Positions 1 to 5,607 of a stretch of 5,894 bases of DNA are shown here, piece by piece. The first letter of the stretch is position 1. Every line of letters starts with the position of its first letter. The notes below the pieces were generated by a model. That model did no database searches. It was not told the origin of the DNA and was given only the letters and a program-made list of their open reading frames with translations. Made by a program: the position numbers and the translations under genes. This stretch comes from Clostridia bacterium (lineage in GTDB: Bacteria > Bacillota_A > Clostridia > Oscillospirales > CAG-272). The stretch covers positions 1-5,894 of the forward strand of contig JAFUQY010000066.1 in assembly GCA_017472105.1 (NCBI GenBank). The letters are read 5' to 3'.

Positions 1-138
1 GGACTTGCATACGCGGTGAGCAACATTGTATTCGCCGCAATGAGAGCACTTTACCATGCCGGGCATTTCGAGCTTCCAGACGTTGGAACGTCTCTTGTCA
101 CGTCTCGCCTTGGATGTTTTTCTCTTCGGTACAGCCAT
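1..138 (-). CDS. rpmF: 50S ribosomal protein L32 (partial, C-terminus off the left edge)
   Basis: L32 is a small protein of the large ribosomal subunit. The first 46 residues are visible. They begin [17 protein letters not shown], the typical basic L32 N-terminus, and continue into a zinc-ribbon half: C31xxC34 followed by HRVC44. This is therefore the cysteine-containing (zinc-binding) form rather than the cysteine-free paralogue. L32 is usually about 57-60 residues, so roughly a dozen residues and the second half of the last Cys pair lie outside the window. The ATG is preceded by a strong GGGAGG site (148-153) at 9-nt spacing. The gene follows yceD by 65 bp in the same direction, the standard bacterial yceD-rpmF arrangement. 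Besides read-through from the yceD promoter it appears to have its own promoter at 192-220. Identification is essentially certain. Confidence 0.97.
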   Translation of the reverse strand, partial: MAVPKRKTSKARRDKRRSNVWKLEMPGMVKCSHCGEYNVAHRVCKS

Positions 139-167
139 CTTTCCAAACCTCCCTCGGTGTGTTTCAG

Positions 168-181
168 GTGTATTTTTACAC
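168..181 (-). other. Small hairpin in the rpmF leader
   Basis: GTGTA and TACAC form a perfect 5-bp stem with a 4-nt loop just downstream of the predicted rpmF transcription start. The stem is A/T-rich and weak, and no U-run follows, so it is not a terminator. It may simply protect the 5' end or mean nothing. Confidence 0.3.
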
Positions 182-191
182 AGTACGGTTT

Positions 192-220
192 ATTATACCA
201 CACTTATTCCTGATTTTCAA
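192..220 (-). promoter_or_regulatory. SigA-type promoter for rpmF, overlapping the end of yceD
   Basis: Read on the minus strand, TTGAAA (215-220) and TATAAT (192-197) are separated by exactly 17 bp, with TGG just before the -10 (extended -10). The predicted start is near 185, giving a leader of about 47 nt to rpmF. The promoter overlaps the yceD stop codon (204-206). It would let L32 be made in excess of YceD, which fits a ribosomal protein. This is inferred from sequence match only. Confidence 0.75.
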
Positions 221-764
221 GTAGTTTTTGCAAAATTGCGAATTTAGGATTGATTTGTTTTTCCTCTTTGCAGCCGCAGTCGCCGTCGCGGAGAGGTTTG
301 CCGCATCTGGGACAGAGCCCGGGGCAGTCCTCACTGCACAGTACGAACGGCGGAAGCTCAAGGGAAATCTCCTCGATCACATCACCGTCGGGAATGATCC
401 GCGCTTCGTTGACGTACAGCACATCCTCGGTCTCGCCGTCCCATTCGTCGTCATCGGACAGATGGTCGTCGCCGAAGAGGCGTTCGGTCAGGATCATGCG
501 CTCCATGTCGAATTCCAGCAGGGCATCGGTTTCATCCAGACAGCGCGCACAGGGGGTCTTGTACGATACGGAAACGTGAGCCTTCCACATCATGCAGCCC
601 AGACTGTCCACGGCTTCTCCGGTAATCCGGATACCGTTGTCGGGAATATTGACATCCGGCGGGAGCTCTACGCATTCCACGTCGGTATGGCGGGGGTCGA
701 AGGTGTAGTCAAAGCGGATTGAGTTTGAACGATGGTTCATCAGCTCGGTCACGTCGATTTTCAC
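204..764 (-). CDS. yceD: YceD / DUF177 family protein (50S ribosome biogenesis accessory)
   Basis: DUF177 (YceD) proteins are encoded next to rpmF across bacteria and are linked to 23S rRNA/50S metabolism; the molecular mechanism is poorly known. With the GTG start the protein has 186 residues and begins (M)KIDVTELMNHRS, the family's usual opening. Family marks are CARC at 72-75, a second cysteine cluster (C143, C147, C151, C154, then C163 and C165) that looks metal-binding, and the closing INPKFAILQKLL (171-182). An acidic stretch lies at about 99-114. The start was chosen because GGGAGG (771-776) sits 6 nt before the GTG. The ATG at 770 directly abuts that site, and the ATG at 791 lies only about 10 nt from the predicted transcription start with no ribosome binding site. 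Length and neighbours are typical for the family. Confidence 0.93.
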   Translation of the reverse strand: MKIDVTELMNHRSNSIRFDYTFDPRHTDVECVELPPDVNIPDNGIRITGEAVDSLGCMMWKAHVSVSYKTPCARCLDETDALLEFDMERMILTERLFGDDHLSDDDEWDGETEDVLYVNEARIIPDGDVIEEISLELPPFVLCSEDCPGLCPRCGKPLRDGDCGCKEEKQINPKFAILQKLLENQE

Positions 765-770
765 AGGCAT

Positions 771-776
771 CCTCCC
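771..776 (-). promoter_or_regulatory. Ribosome binding site that fixes the GTG start of yceD
   Basis: GGGAGG on the minus strand lies 6 nt upstream of GTG (762-764). Two in-frame ATGs (768-770 and 789-791) are misplaced relative to it, one touching it and one upstream of it. An automatic longest-ORF start would add 9 spurious residues. Confidence 0.8.
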
Positions 777-806
777 TTTTTTGCATGGCATTCCACGGTA
801 CCTTAT

Positions 807-835
807 ATTATAATCCCTTTCGGGGCAATTGTCAA
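807..835 (-). promoter_or_regulatory. Consensus SigA promoter for the yceD-rpmF operon
   Basis: On the minus strand TTGACA (830-835) and TATAAT (807-812) both match the sigma-70/SigA consensus fully, with an exact 17-bp spacer. Transcription should start near 800, leaving a leader of about 36 nt to the GTG start. A strong constitutive promoter suits a ribosomal-protein operon. Confidence 0.9.
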
Positions 836-888
836 TCTTTATTTTGCACAGGATGCGGGATTTTTTTCGCGGAAAACTGTACTTTATA

Positions 889-917
889 TTGAAAAATTCA
901 CATGTTTGGGGTATAAT
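889..917 (+). promoter_or_regulatory. Rightward SigA-type promoter, divergent from yceD
   Basis: TTGAAA (889-894), a 17-bp spacer and TATAAT (912-917) form a near-consensus promoter facing away from yceD. No gene begins within the next 500 bp; a transcript starting near 924 would run through repeat copy A and reach the small membrane protein gene at 1485. It could be that gene's promoter, with the repeat in its leader, or an orphan whose original gene was lost. Confidence 0.65.
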
Positions 918-984
918 TGAATTGTTGGTCTGGCTTACAGCCGGGTTATTCGGGTTGGATTGCCTATTTTATTTAATTAAGGTA

Positions 985-1001
985 GAAAAGCTACGCTTTT
1001 C
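985..1001 (-). repeat. Terminal hairpin of repeat copy A
   Basis: GAAAAGC and GCTTTTC form a 7-bp perfect stem with a 3-nt loop at the distal end of copy A. The same stem with a different loop base occurs at 5873-5889 at the matching end of copy B, so it is a conserved part of the element. Confidence 0.7.
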
Positions 1002-1028
1002 AAAATTTTATGGCCTACGCAGCCGGCG

Positions 1029-1059
1029 CACAAAGGACCTCCGTTGCCGGCCCTTTGTG
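1029..1059. repeat. Long-arm hairpin inside copy A
   Basis: CACAAAGG (1029-1036) pairs perfectly with CCTTTGTG (1052-1059) around a 15-nt loop. GCCGGC occurs at 1022-1027 and again at 1046-1051. A further hairpin, CCAAAG/CTTTGG (1071-1076 and 1084-1089), lies nearby. Copy B has no obvious counterpart in sequence here. Confidence 0.55.
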
Positions 1060-1317
1060 AATTTCCGCAACCAAAGCGTTCCCCTTTGGAAACTCCGTCT
1101 GCGACGCCATACCCGTGCAGCTTTTGGGTTGAGCGATCTTCCTTTATCGCAAGAGACACTGGATTTCCCCGGTAAACTCAGCCTGCGGCGGCGAGACGGA
1201 ATCGCATGCGGCTCTGACAGTTACGACAGCGTCACTGAATTAGCCGCATAAACTTCAGCCTGCGGCGCAAACGTGGTTGTTCTTCCGGCGATGCTCCGGG
1301 ACGCCACCCTTAACAAG

Positions 1318-1371
1318 CCTTCCCCGTGCAGTCGCTGACAATTTCAGCTTCATTAACGCAGCCGGGGAAGG
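1318..1371 (-). repeat. Conserved long-range stem of copy A
   Basis: CCTTCCCCG (1318-1326) is the exact reverse complement of CGGGGAAGG (1363-1371), giving a 9-bp GC-rich stem around a 36-nt loop. The same stem occurs at 5321-5374 in copy B, although the loop sequence has changed in several places. Confidence 0.75.
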
Positions 1372-1376
1372 TGGCG

Positions 1377-1397
1377 CGATTTTTTCTCAAAAAATCG
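1377..1397. repeat. A/T-rich hairpin of copy A
   Basis: CGATTTTTT and AAAAAATCG form a perfect 9-bp stem with a 3-nt loop. It stands where copy B has CACTTTC/GAAAGTG (5281-5297), a hairpin of unrelated sequence. Because of its T-run it might also act weakly as a terminator, but the stem is too A/T-rich to be convincing. Confidence 0.6.
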
Positions 1398-1484
1398 TGA
1401 CGGATGAGGCGTGAACCTGCGGCGCGTTTTCTACTTATTACTTCTTCACTATTACTTCTTACCTCTTCTACGGAGTACCAAACT

Positions 1485-2033
1485 ATGGAAAAATTCGTGA
1501 AATACACTGCCACTGCCATCCTGTTCATTCTGTGCGGGATGTTCGTATTCCGCTGCTGCATGGTTGCGGACAAATCGACGTTCTCCGAGCTGTCTTCCAC
1601 GGACGCTCTGACTGCCGCGCTTGCCGATGGGGACACAACCGTCTGGACGGTCAACCGCGTGGAACGGGAGATTTCCGAGAGCGGCTATTTCTGCGCGTAC
1701 GGCTTCTACTGGATTCCCGAGACGGGTGAGGTACAGTGCGCGGTTCGCTGGAACGATTCGGCTTATGAATACACGGACATGGCTGAGGGGCACGAATACA
1801 CCTTCCATCTCCTGAACGAGACGACCGGCGAGACCTTCCCCTGCACTGCGGTTGATTCCGAGAAGAACAGCATCTACAACTTCCGCAAGCTGATATCCTC
1901 CGGCGTGAATCTCGGGGACACCGACCGCCTGACCGTTGTCATGGAACTCCGCGACGGCTACACGGACACGCAGATTCTCCGCTTTGCCGAACAGCCGATG
2001 GCAGAATACAAAATTCCGAAGAATCTGAAATAA
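1485..2033 (+). CDS. Membrane-anchored protein of unknown function
   Basis: This 182-residue protein has a single hydrophobic segment at about residues 8-26 (TATAILFILCGMFVFRCCMV) after a short basic N-terminus, then a mostly polar domain rich in alternating Thr/Tyr/Val patterns that suggests beta structure. It is probably anchored in the membrane with the C-terminal domain outside. FRCC follows the hydrophobic stretch, but the spacing and residues do not form a proper lipobox. ATG 1485 was chosen over an in-frame ATG at 1404 because GGAG (1472-1475) lies 9 nt before it and the extra 27 residues would be coded by repeat-derived sequence. No enzyme motif is recognised. I have the impression that similar short proteins occur in other Clostridia, but cannot verify this. 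It is convergent with the phosphodiesterase gene; the nearest good promoter is at 889-917. Confidence 0.75.
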   Translation: MEKFVKYTATAILFILCGMFVFRCCMVADKSTFSELSSTDALTAALADGDTTVWTVNRVEREISESGYFCAYGFYWIPETGEVQCAVRWNDSAYEYTDMAEGHEYTFHLLNETTGETFPCTAVDSEKNSIYNFRKLISSGVNLGDTDRLTVVMELRDGYTDTQILRFAEQPMAEYKIPKNLK

Positions 2034-2047
2034 ACATTGCACAATCA

Positions 2048-2087
2048 AAAAGGACGTAATTTCCATCAGCGGAACGTACGTCCTTTT
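2048..2087. terminator. Bidirectional Rho-independent terminator between convergent genes
   Basis: AAAAGGACGTA (2048-2058) pairs perfectly with TACGTCCTTTT (2077-2087), an 11-bp stem around an 18-nt loop. The stem ends in A-run and T-run on either side, so it can serve the rightward gene ending at 2033 and the leftward gene ending at 2097. The loop is longer than usual. Confidence 0.8.
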
Positions 2088-2096
2088 CATTATGCT

Positions 2097-2864
2097 TTAT
2101 GTATTCTTCCAGATGTGCACGACATTCATATCCTCGGGCATATCGAGTCCGTGACTGCCGCATTCGCCGTCGATTTCGTGGCATCCGTGGTCGGTAACAA
2201 AGCCGGCGGCGTATTTCATGCCGTTTTTGCCCCATGCGTCCGCTGCAACGGAGGTGAGATGCCGGTACGCCTCGATGTTATGGCGCAGTGCGTCGAGGGA
2301 TGCTTCGGCTTCGGGGCCGTGTTTATGCATCGTGCTGTCGTAGTTGCCGTTATACGCGACGATGAGGTCGTGCCGGTTCAGGCGGATGAGCTCTTCGGCT
2401 TTTGCGTTGACTTCATCGTGGGTATCGAAGATGTAGTATTCCATGTCGCGCTCGCGGAAGATCATGGAAATCGAGTCCGTGCCGGTGGAGCAGATGACGG
2501 GCTTCTTTCCGGCTTTGATGAGGGCGTCGAAAATGGTCTCGCAGGTCAGCACAGGCTTGGTGTAGGAGCGGATTCCGTGGTCAGCCGGCATCAGACCGCT
2601 GTAAATGGACGCGAAGCACACGGGCGTGACGCTGGGCATGACGGATTCCATCTTCATCACCAGCGAATCCGCGAGGATGGGTTCAAAGAGGTCGTGATAC
2701 TTCTCGAAAATCCACCACGCGACGGCGTCGGGATTGTACATGAGGACACGGTCAACGGCACCGCCGGTTTTCCCGAGAACCTCCGGCATCGCCGCGGCAT
2801 CCGTGAACGTGGGAATCGAAAGAAGCTGTGCCAATGTAGGCGCACAGGAGCGGATGTTATGCAT
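2097..2864 (-). CDS. Alkaline-phosphatase-superfamily phosphodiesterase / nucleotide pyrophosphatase-like enzyme
   Basis: The protein has 255 residues and no signal peptide, so it is probably cytoplasmic. It carries the metal and nucleophile pattern of the alkaline phosphatase superfamily (type I phosphodiesterase/nucleotide pyrophosphatase group). D46 lies in YNPDA, and Thr80 in SVTPVCFASIYSG is the likely nucleophile. D176 and H180 or H182 lie in NYDSTMHKHG, D225-H226 in VTDHG, and H238 in GSHG. Such enzymes cleave phosphodiester or phosphoester bonds using two metal ions, usually zinc. The substrate cannot be told from sequence. At 255 residues it is shorter than many family members but all core motifs are present. 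ATG 2864 was chosen for its AAAGGA site (2874-2879) at 9-nt spacing; upstream in-frame codons run into the inverted-repeat element. No clear promoter lies upstream, so read-through from the deacetylase gene, 225 bp away, is possible. Confidence 0.85.
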   Translation of the reverse strand: MHNIRSCAPTLAQLLSIPTFTDAAAMPEVLGKTGGAVDRVLMYNPDAVAWWIFEKYHDLFEPILADSLVMKMESVMPSVTPVCFASIYSGLMPADHGIRSYTKPVLTCETIFDALIKAGKKPVICSTGTDSISMIFRERDMEYYIFDTHDEVNAKAEELIRLNRHDLIVAYNGNYDSTMHKHGPEAEASLDALRHNIEAYRHLTSVAADAWGKNGMKYAAGFVTDHGCHEIDGECGSHGLDMPEDMNVVHIWKNT

Positions 2865-2941
2865 GGTGTGTTGTCCTTTCTTGTATGGTGTGGGTATGAG
2901 GTTTCGTGGTTTGACAGCTTGGATACTGTTCGTTTGGTGTC

Positions 2942-3055
2942 TTCCTGCGGTTGGTGCAAGACCCAACCCTACACAAATAACCGCAATTTCGTCAGGCTGA
3001 CACACCGGATCGACGTAACCGATGTAGGGTTGATCCTTGCGGTCAACCGCGGGAA
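2942..3055. repeat. Small MITE-like element with about 32-bp imperfect terminal inverted repeats
   Basis: The left arm (2942-2973, ending CCCAACCCTACA) and right arm (3023-3055, beginning TGTAGGGTTG) are imperfect inverted copies, with the innermost 10 bases identical. The spacer is about 49 bp and includes GTCAG-G-CTGAC (2991-3001). There is no coding capacity. A related single arm occurs at 5531-5561. The element lies between the deacetylase and phosphodiesterase genes and, if transcribed, would fold into one long hairpin. Confidence 0.7.
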
Positions 3056-3089
3056 ACACAGATTTTTCAATGATTCCTGCGGCAGAATC

Positions 3090-4322
3090 TCACTCCCGGT
3101 CAGCAAACGTCCACGATCCGCCCATCTGATCGAGCGAGCCGAACGTGTACCCTTCCCCGATCAGGTAGCCGAGCAGCCACGGCATCAGATCAACCGTCTC
3201 CGGCACCGTCTCGTGCATGAGGATAATCACCGGCGCACCGGATTTTCCTTCGTTCTCCCGCACGCACTGCGCCAGCGTCTCGGCAAAAGTATCGCGGATG
3301 TAGTCGTATGTAGTCACGCCGTCGGGTCTGAGGCTCAGGAGGGAGTCGTTCGTCACCACGTTCCAGTCGTAGATCGTGTACCCGCGCTCCGTGAGCATCG
3401 CCGTCATCGTCAGACGCTTGTAGTCGGTGAGATACCCGCTGACGGAGCCGCCCGGGAACCGGAACAGCTTCTGTCTGAGCGTAATGCCCGCGTCCGCGAC
3501 GATGGCTTCCCACTCGATCATCTCCGCTTCGAGAGCCGCGGCGTTTTCGTAGATTTTTTCATATTTGTGCGTCACCGAATGACAGCCGAGCAGGTGCCCG
3601 CGTCCGACGATTTCCCGTGCCGATTCGGGGTACTTTGCCACAGCCTCGCCCGTGACGAAAAACGCCGCCTTCACGCCGTAGGTGTCGAGCACATCGAGCA
3701 GTTCCCCTGTGTCGGAGAGCGTCGGCCCGTCGTCAAACGTGAGATAGACAAGATTGTCGCCGTCTGCCGCCGTTTTCGCGGGTTTCTGATTGCTCACATA
3801 CAAGGTCACCGGCACATCCCGGTTGATGTAGTAGCGCGAGCCGTCCGTGACACCGGCGTATTCGATCGCGAAAACCTGTCCCGCCGGCGCCGGATTGGAG
3901 CGCAGAACCACCTCAGCCGCGATCCCGTACGTACCCAGCACCTCGGTGACGGCGGCAATATCGCAGTCCGCAAAATACGGCACGCCCGTGTATTTGTTTT
4001 TTTCCCCGTCCGTGAGAGAGCGGGTCACGGCGCGGAGGGATTCCCCGGATTTGCCCACGGACGCCACAGTCGCGGCACTGGATGCGGAATTGTACGGGGA
4101 TTCGATGATTTCGGTGTGCGTCTCCGTCTCCAGAATCGGACGCGAGGGAGGATCGGGCTCGGCGGCGGACACATACAGGCTAGGTTCGCGGCTGAACACA
4201 CGGTCACGCTCGAAAAACGCGGCGATTTCCCCGGCCTCCGAGCAGATCAGGTCAATGCTGTCCGCGCACGAGGTCAGGCAGAAGAGGAGCAGAAGAACGG
4301 TTATGGTTCGGATCGGTTTCAA
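3090..4322 (-). CDS. Polysaccharide deacetylase lipoprotein (NodB domain, carbohydrate esterase family 4) with a PASTA-like domain
   Basis: This 410-residue exported protein probably removes N- or O-acetyl groups from peptidoglycan or another surface polysaccharide. A signal peptide with lipobox LTSC (C19) marks a membrane-anchored lipoprotein. A low-complexity Ser/Pro/Glu linker (about 40-105) leads to a PASTA-like module (about 110-178, from VPYF to VPVTLYVS), which may bind the wall. The NodB domain (about 190-400) shows TFDDGP (D197 catalytic base, D198 metal), HSVTH (H248, H252 metal), RFPGGS (R288), DWN (319-321) and LMHE (H370). All CE4 motifs are kept, with HE instead of the common HD at the last. 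The start is TTG, supported by GGAG (4330-4333) 7 nt upstream; no in-frame ATG fits the signal peptide. It has its own promoter at 4356-4384. Confidence 0.92.
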   Translation of the reverse strand: MKPIRTITVLLLLFCLTSCADSIDLICSEAGEIAAFFERDRVFSREPSLYVSAAEPDPPSRPILETETHTEIIESPYNSASSAATVASVGKSGESLRAVTRSLTDGEKNKYTGVPYFADCDIAAVTEVLGTYGIAAEVVLRSNPAPAGQVFAIEYAGVTDGSRYYINRDVPVTLYVSNQKPAKTAADGDNLVYLTFDDGPTLSDTGELLDVLDTYGVKAAFFVTGEAVAKYPESAREIVGRGHLLGCHSVTHKYEKIYENAAALEAEMIEWEAIVADAGITLRQKLFRFPGGSVSGYLTDYKRLTMTAMLTERGYTIYDWNVVTNDSLLSLRPDGVTTYDYIRDTFAETLAQCVRENEGKSGAPVIILMHETVPETVDLMPWLLGYLIGEGYTFGSLDQMGGSWTFADRE

Positions 4323-4355
4323 TGGTTTTCTCCGGTATTTTTTGTTTTCAATGCC

Positions 4356-4384
4356 ATTATACCACGCACGGCAGGCGATTGCAA
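4356..4384 (-). promoter_or_regulatory. SigA-type promoter for the polysaccharide deacetylase gene
   Basis: On the minus strand TTGCAA (4379-4384) and TATAAT (4356-4361) are 17 bp apart, and TGG before the -10 makes it an extended -10 promoter. Predicted start near 4349, giving a leader of about 27 nt. It lies in the 93-bp gap behind ymdB, where I see no terminator. Confidence 0.75.
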
Positions 4385-4415
4385 CGGCAGTTTCAGGTAA
4401 CTGAGGAAGTTCGCG

Positions 4416-5189
4416 TTATTTTTCGACGCGCTCGGCTCTCAGGCACTTTCCGGTCTTCTCGTCCACTTCAAATACCGCGCCGCAGAGCTTCACATTCCCG
4501 GACGCAGGCTCGAACATAACAGGGGTTTTCACTGTATATTTATGCACAATAGATTCCGTCTTCACGCCGAGAATGCCATTGTGTGAGCCGCACATGCCGA
4601 GGTCCGTGATGTACCCGGTGCCGCCCGGGAGAACCTGACAGTCCGCGGTTGCCACGTGGGTGTGCGTCCCGACGAGGACTGACAGCCTGCCGTCGAAATA
4701 CCGCCCAAGGAAGAGCTTCTCCGACGTCGCCTCCGCGTGCACATCGCATACCGCAATGTCGTAGTGTCCCTTTTCGATGCGCAGGATTTTCTCGATCGTT
4801 TCATGCGGCTGCGCGAGGTTGTCCATGTAGACGCACCCCATCACGTTCATGACGAGAACGCGGTATCCGCGCACATCCGCGATCACATAGCCCATTCCGG
4901 GCGCTTCTGCGGGGTAATTTGCGGGTCGGATCATGTATTCCCCATCGTCGAGCATCGAGTAGATCTCGCGCCGCTTGAACGTGTGGTTGCCGCCGGTGAT
5001 GACGTCCGCTCCGGCATCGTAAATGCGCTCGGCGGAATCACGCGAAATCCCGTTCCCGTCCGCGGAGTTCTCCCCGTTGACAATCACGAGATCCGCCCCG
5101 ACCGACCGGATCAGCGAATGCAGGTGCCGCTCAACAGCAGCCGTTCCTTCCTCCCCGACGACATCGCCGAGGCATAAAATTTTCAGCAT
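4416..5189 (-). CDS. ymdB: YmdB-family metallophosphoesterase (2',3'-cyclic-nucleotide phosphodiesterase)
   Basis: This is a 257-residue cytoplasmic calcineurin-like phosphoesterase of the TIGR00282/YmdB family. B. subtilis YmdB (264 residues) hydrolyses 2',3'-cAMP and affects the choice between motility and biofilm. The metal ligands are all present: D9 in LGDVVG, E40-N41 in NGENSADG, N68-H69 in GGNH, H151 in HAEATSEK, and H176 and H178 in GTHTHVATAD. Each is one position after the B. subtilis numbering (D8, E39, N67, H150, H175, H177). The ATG has GGAG (5197-5200) 7 nt upstream. In B. subtilis and many Firmicutes ymdB sits beside rny (RNase Y). Here the upstream side is repeat copy B as far as the window shows, so that linkage is absent or interrupted. 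The deacetylase gene follows in the same direction. Confidence 0.93.
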   Translation of the reverse strand: MLKILCLGDVVGEEGTAAVERHLHSLIRSVGADLVIVNGENSADGNGISRDSAERIYDAGADVITGGNHTFKRREIYSMLDDGEYMIRPANYPAEAPGMGYVIADVRGYRVLVMNVMGCVYMDNLAQPHETIEKILRIEKGHYDIAVCDVHAEATSEKLFLGRYFDGRLSVLVGTHTHVATADCQVLPGGTGYITDLGMCGSHNGILGVKTESIVHKYTVKTPVMFEPASGNVKLCGAVFEVDEKTGKCLRAERVEK

Positions 5190-5280
5190 AGTTTGTCTCC
5201 AATGTGGTGTATAATTTTTGTATGGTTTGTATGGTTATGCATTGACTCAGCGCAGGTTCGTTCACGCCTCATCCACCACC

Positions 5281-5297
5281 CACTTTCGATGAAAGTG
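5281..5297. repeat. Hairpin of copy B
   Basis: CACTTTC and GAAAGTG form a perfect 7-bp stem with a 3-nt loop; GAAAGTG is repeated again at 5305-5311. It holds the position of the unrelated A/T hairpin in copy A (1377-1397). Confidence 0.65.
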
Positions 5298-5320
5298 TTT
5301 CGGTGAAAGTGTGCGGTCCC

Positions 5321-5374
5321 CCTTCCCCGGCTGCGTTTGTGCAGTTGAAATTTCCAGTACCTGCACGGGGAAGG
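5321..5374 (+). repeat. Conserved long-range stem of copy B
   Basis: CCTTCCCCG (5321-5329) and CGGGGAAGG (5366-5374) form the same 9-bp stem seen in copy A. TGC/GCA just inside (5332-5334 and 5363-5365) can extend it across a 2-nt bulge in both copies. Confidence 0.75.
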
Positions 5375-5435
5375 CTTGTTTAGGGTGGCGTCCCGGAGCA
5401 TCGCCGTGAGAAAACCTCAGTTTGCGCCGCAGGTT

Positions 5436-5607
5436 CATCGCCGGAAGTGCGGTTGTGTTTTTTTCGGCGGGAGGATAATATCCTCCCTTACGGTTTTTGG
5501 GAATTTTCATCGCCGGATGTTTTGTTTGAACCTGCGGTCGGGGGCAAGCCTCAACCCTACGTTTTTTGCGGACGTTGTGTCAACAGAAACAGAGTAAATC
5601 CAAACCG
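5436..5607. repeat. Nested insert in copy B
   Basis: This stretch is absent from copy A and lies between two copies of CGCCGCAGG (5425-5433 and 5608-5616). It contains a perfect palindrome GGGAGGATA-A-TATCCTCCC (5469-5487), a 12-bp direct repeat TTCATCGCCGGA (5434-5445 and 5506-5517, 72 bp apart), and at 5531-5561 an arm related to the MITE-like element at 2942-3055. It seems built from other repeat units rather than from a gene. Confidence 0.65.

Larger units (their letters stand above)
981..1425 (-). repeat. Mosaic dispersed repeat, copy A (inverted relative to copy B)
   Basis: Read on the minus strand from 1425 to 981, this segment lines up with 5249-5894 on the plus strand in the same module order. 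The modules are a CGCAGGTT...CACGCCTCATCC start, a hairpin, a C-rich/G-rich stem, a 46-bp near-identical core, CGCCGCAGGCTGA modules, and a terminal GAAAAGC/GCTTTTC hairpin. The core (1286-1331) differs from its partner (5361-5406) at one base, and a 26-bp block (1170-1195) is identical to 5679-5704. Other parts have diverged, and the stretch about 1015-1130 is not recognisably shared. No coding capacity is seen, so it looks like a non-autonomous or structured intergenic element. Boundaries are approximate. Confidence 0.85.
918..1484. other. Gene-free stretch holding repeat copy A
   Basis: No credible coding sequence is seen on either strand: the open frames here lack ribosome binding sites and resemble no known protein. 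The stretch holds about 60 bp of AT-rich sequence after the rightward promoter, repeat copy A (about 981-1425), and a short T/C-rich tract containing ATTACTTCTT twice (1437-1446 and 1451-1460) just before the next gene. Confidence 0.75.

Noticed and set aside
829..1251. A 140-codon plus-strand open frame
   Set aside because: It spans the rightward promoter and repeat copy A, has no ribosome binding site, and its translation resembles translated repeat.
1318..1371. CRISPR-like or attenuator interpretation of the repeat stem
   Set aside because: The units are not regularly spaced, there are no spacers or cas genes, and no leader peptide or U-run follows the stem.
3072..3089. Possible terminator directly after the deacetylase stop codon
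   Set aside because: GATTC/GAATC gives only a 5-bp stem and no U-run follows on the minus strand.
2037..4400. A 787-codon open frame on the plus strand
   Set aside because: It runs antisense to the phosphodiesterase and deacetylase genes, whose catalytic motifs are intact. Its translation is rich in Arg, His and Val, as expected of a reverse-strand shadow, shows no family motif, and lacks a good ribosome binding site.
5208..5215. TATAAT-like sequence on the plus strand upstream of ymdB
   Set aside because: There is no matching -35 at 16-18 bp and no gene follows; the minus strand here also lacks a convincing -35 for ymdB.
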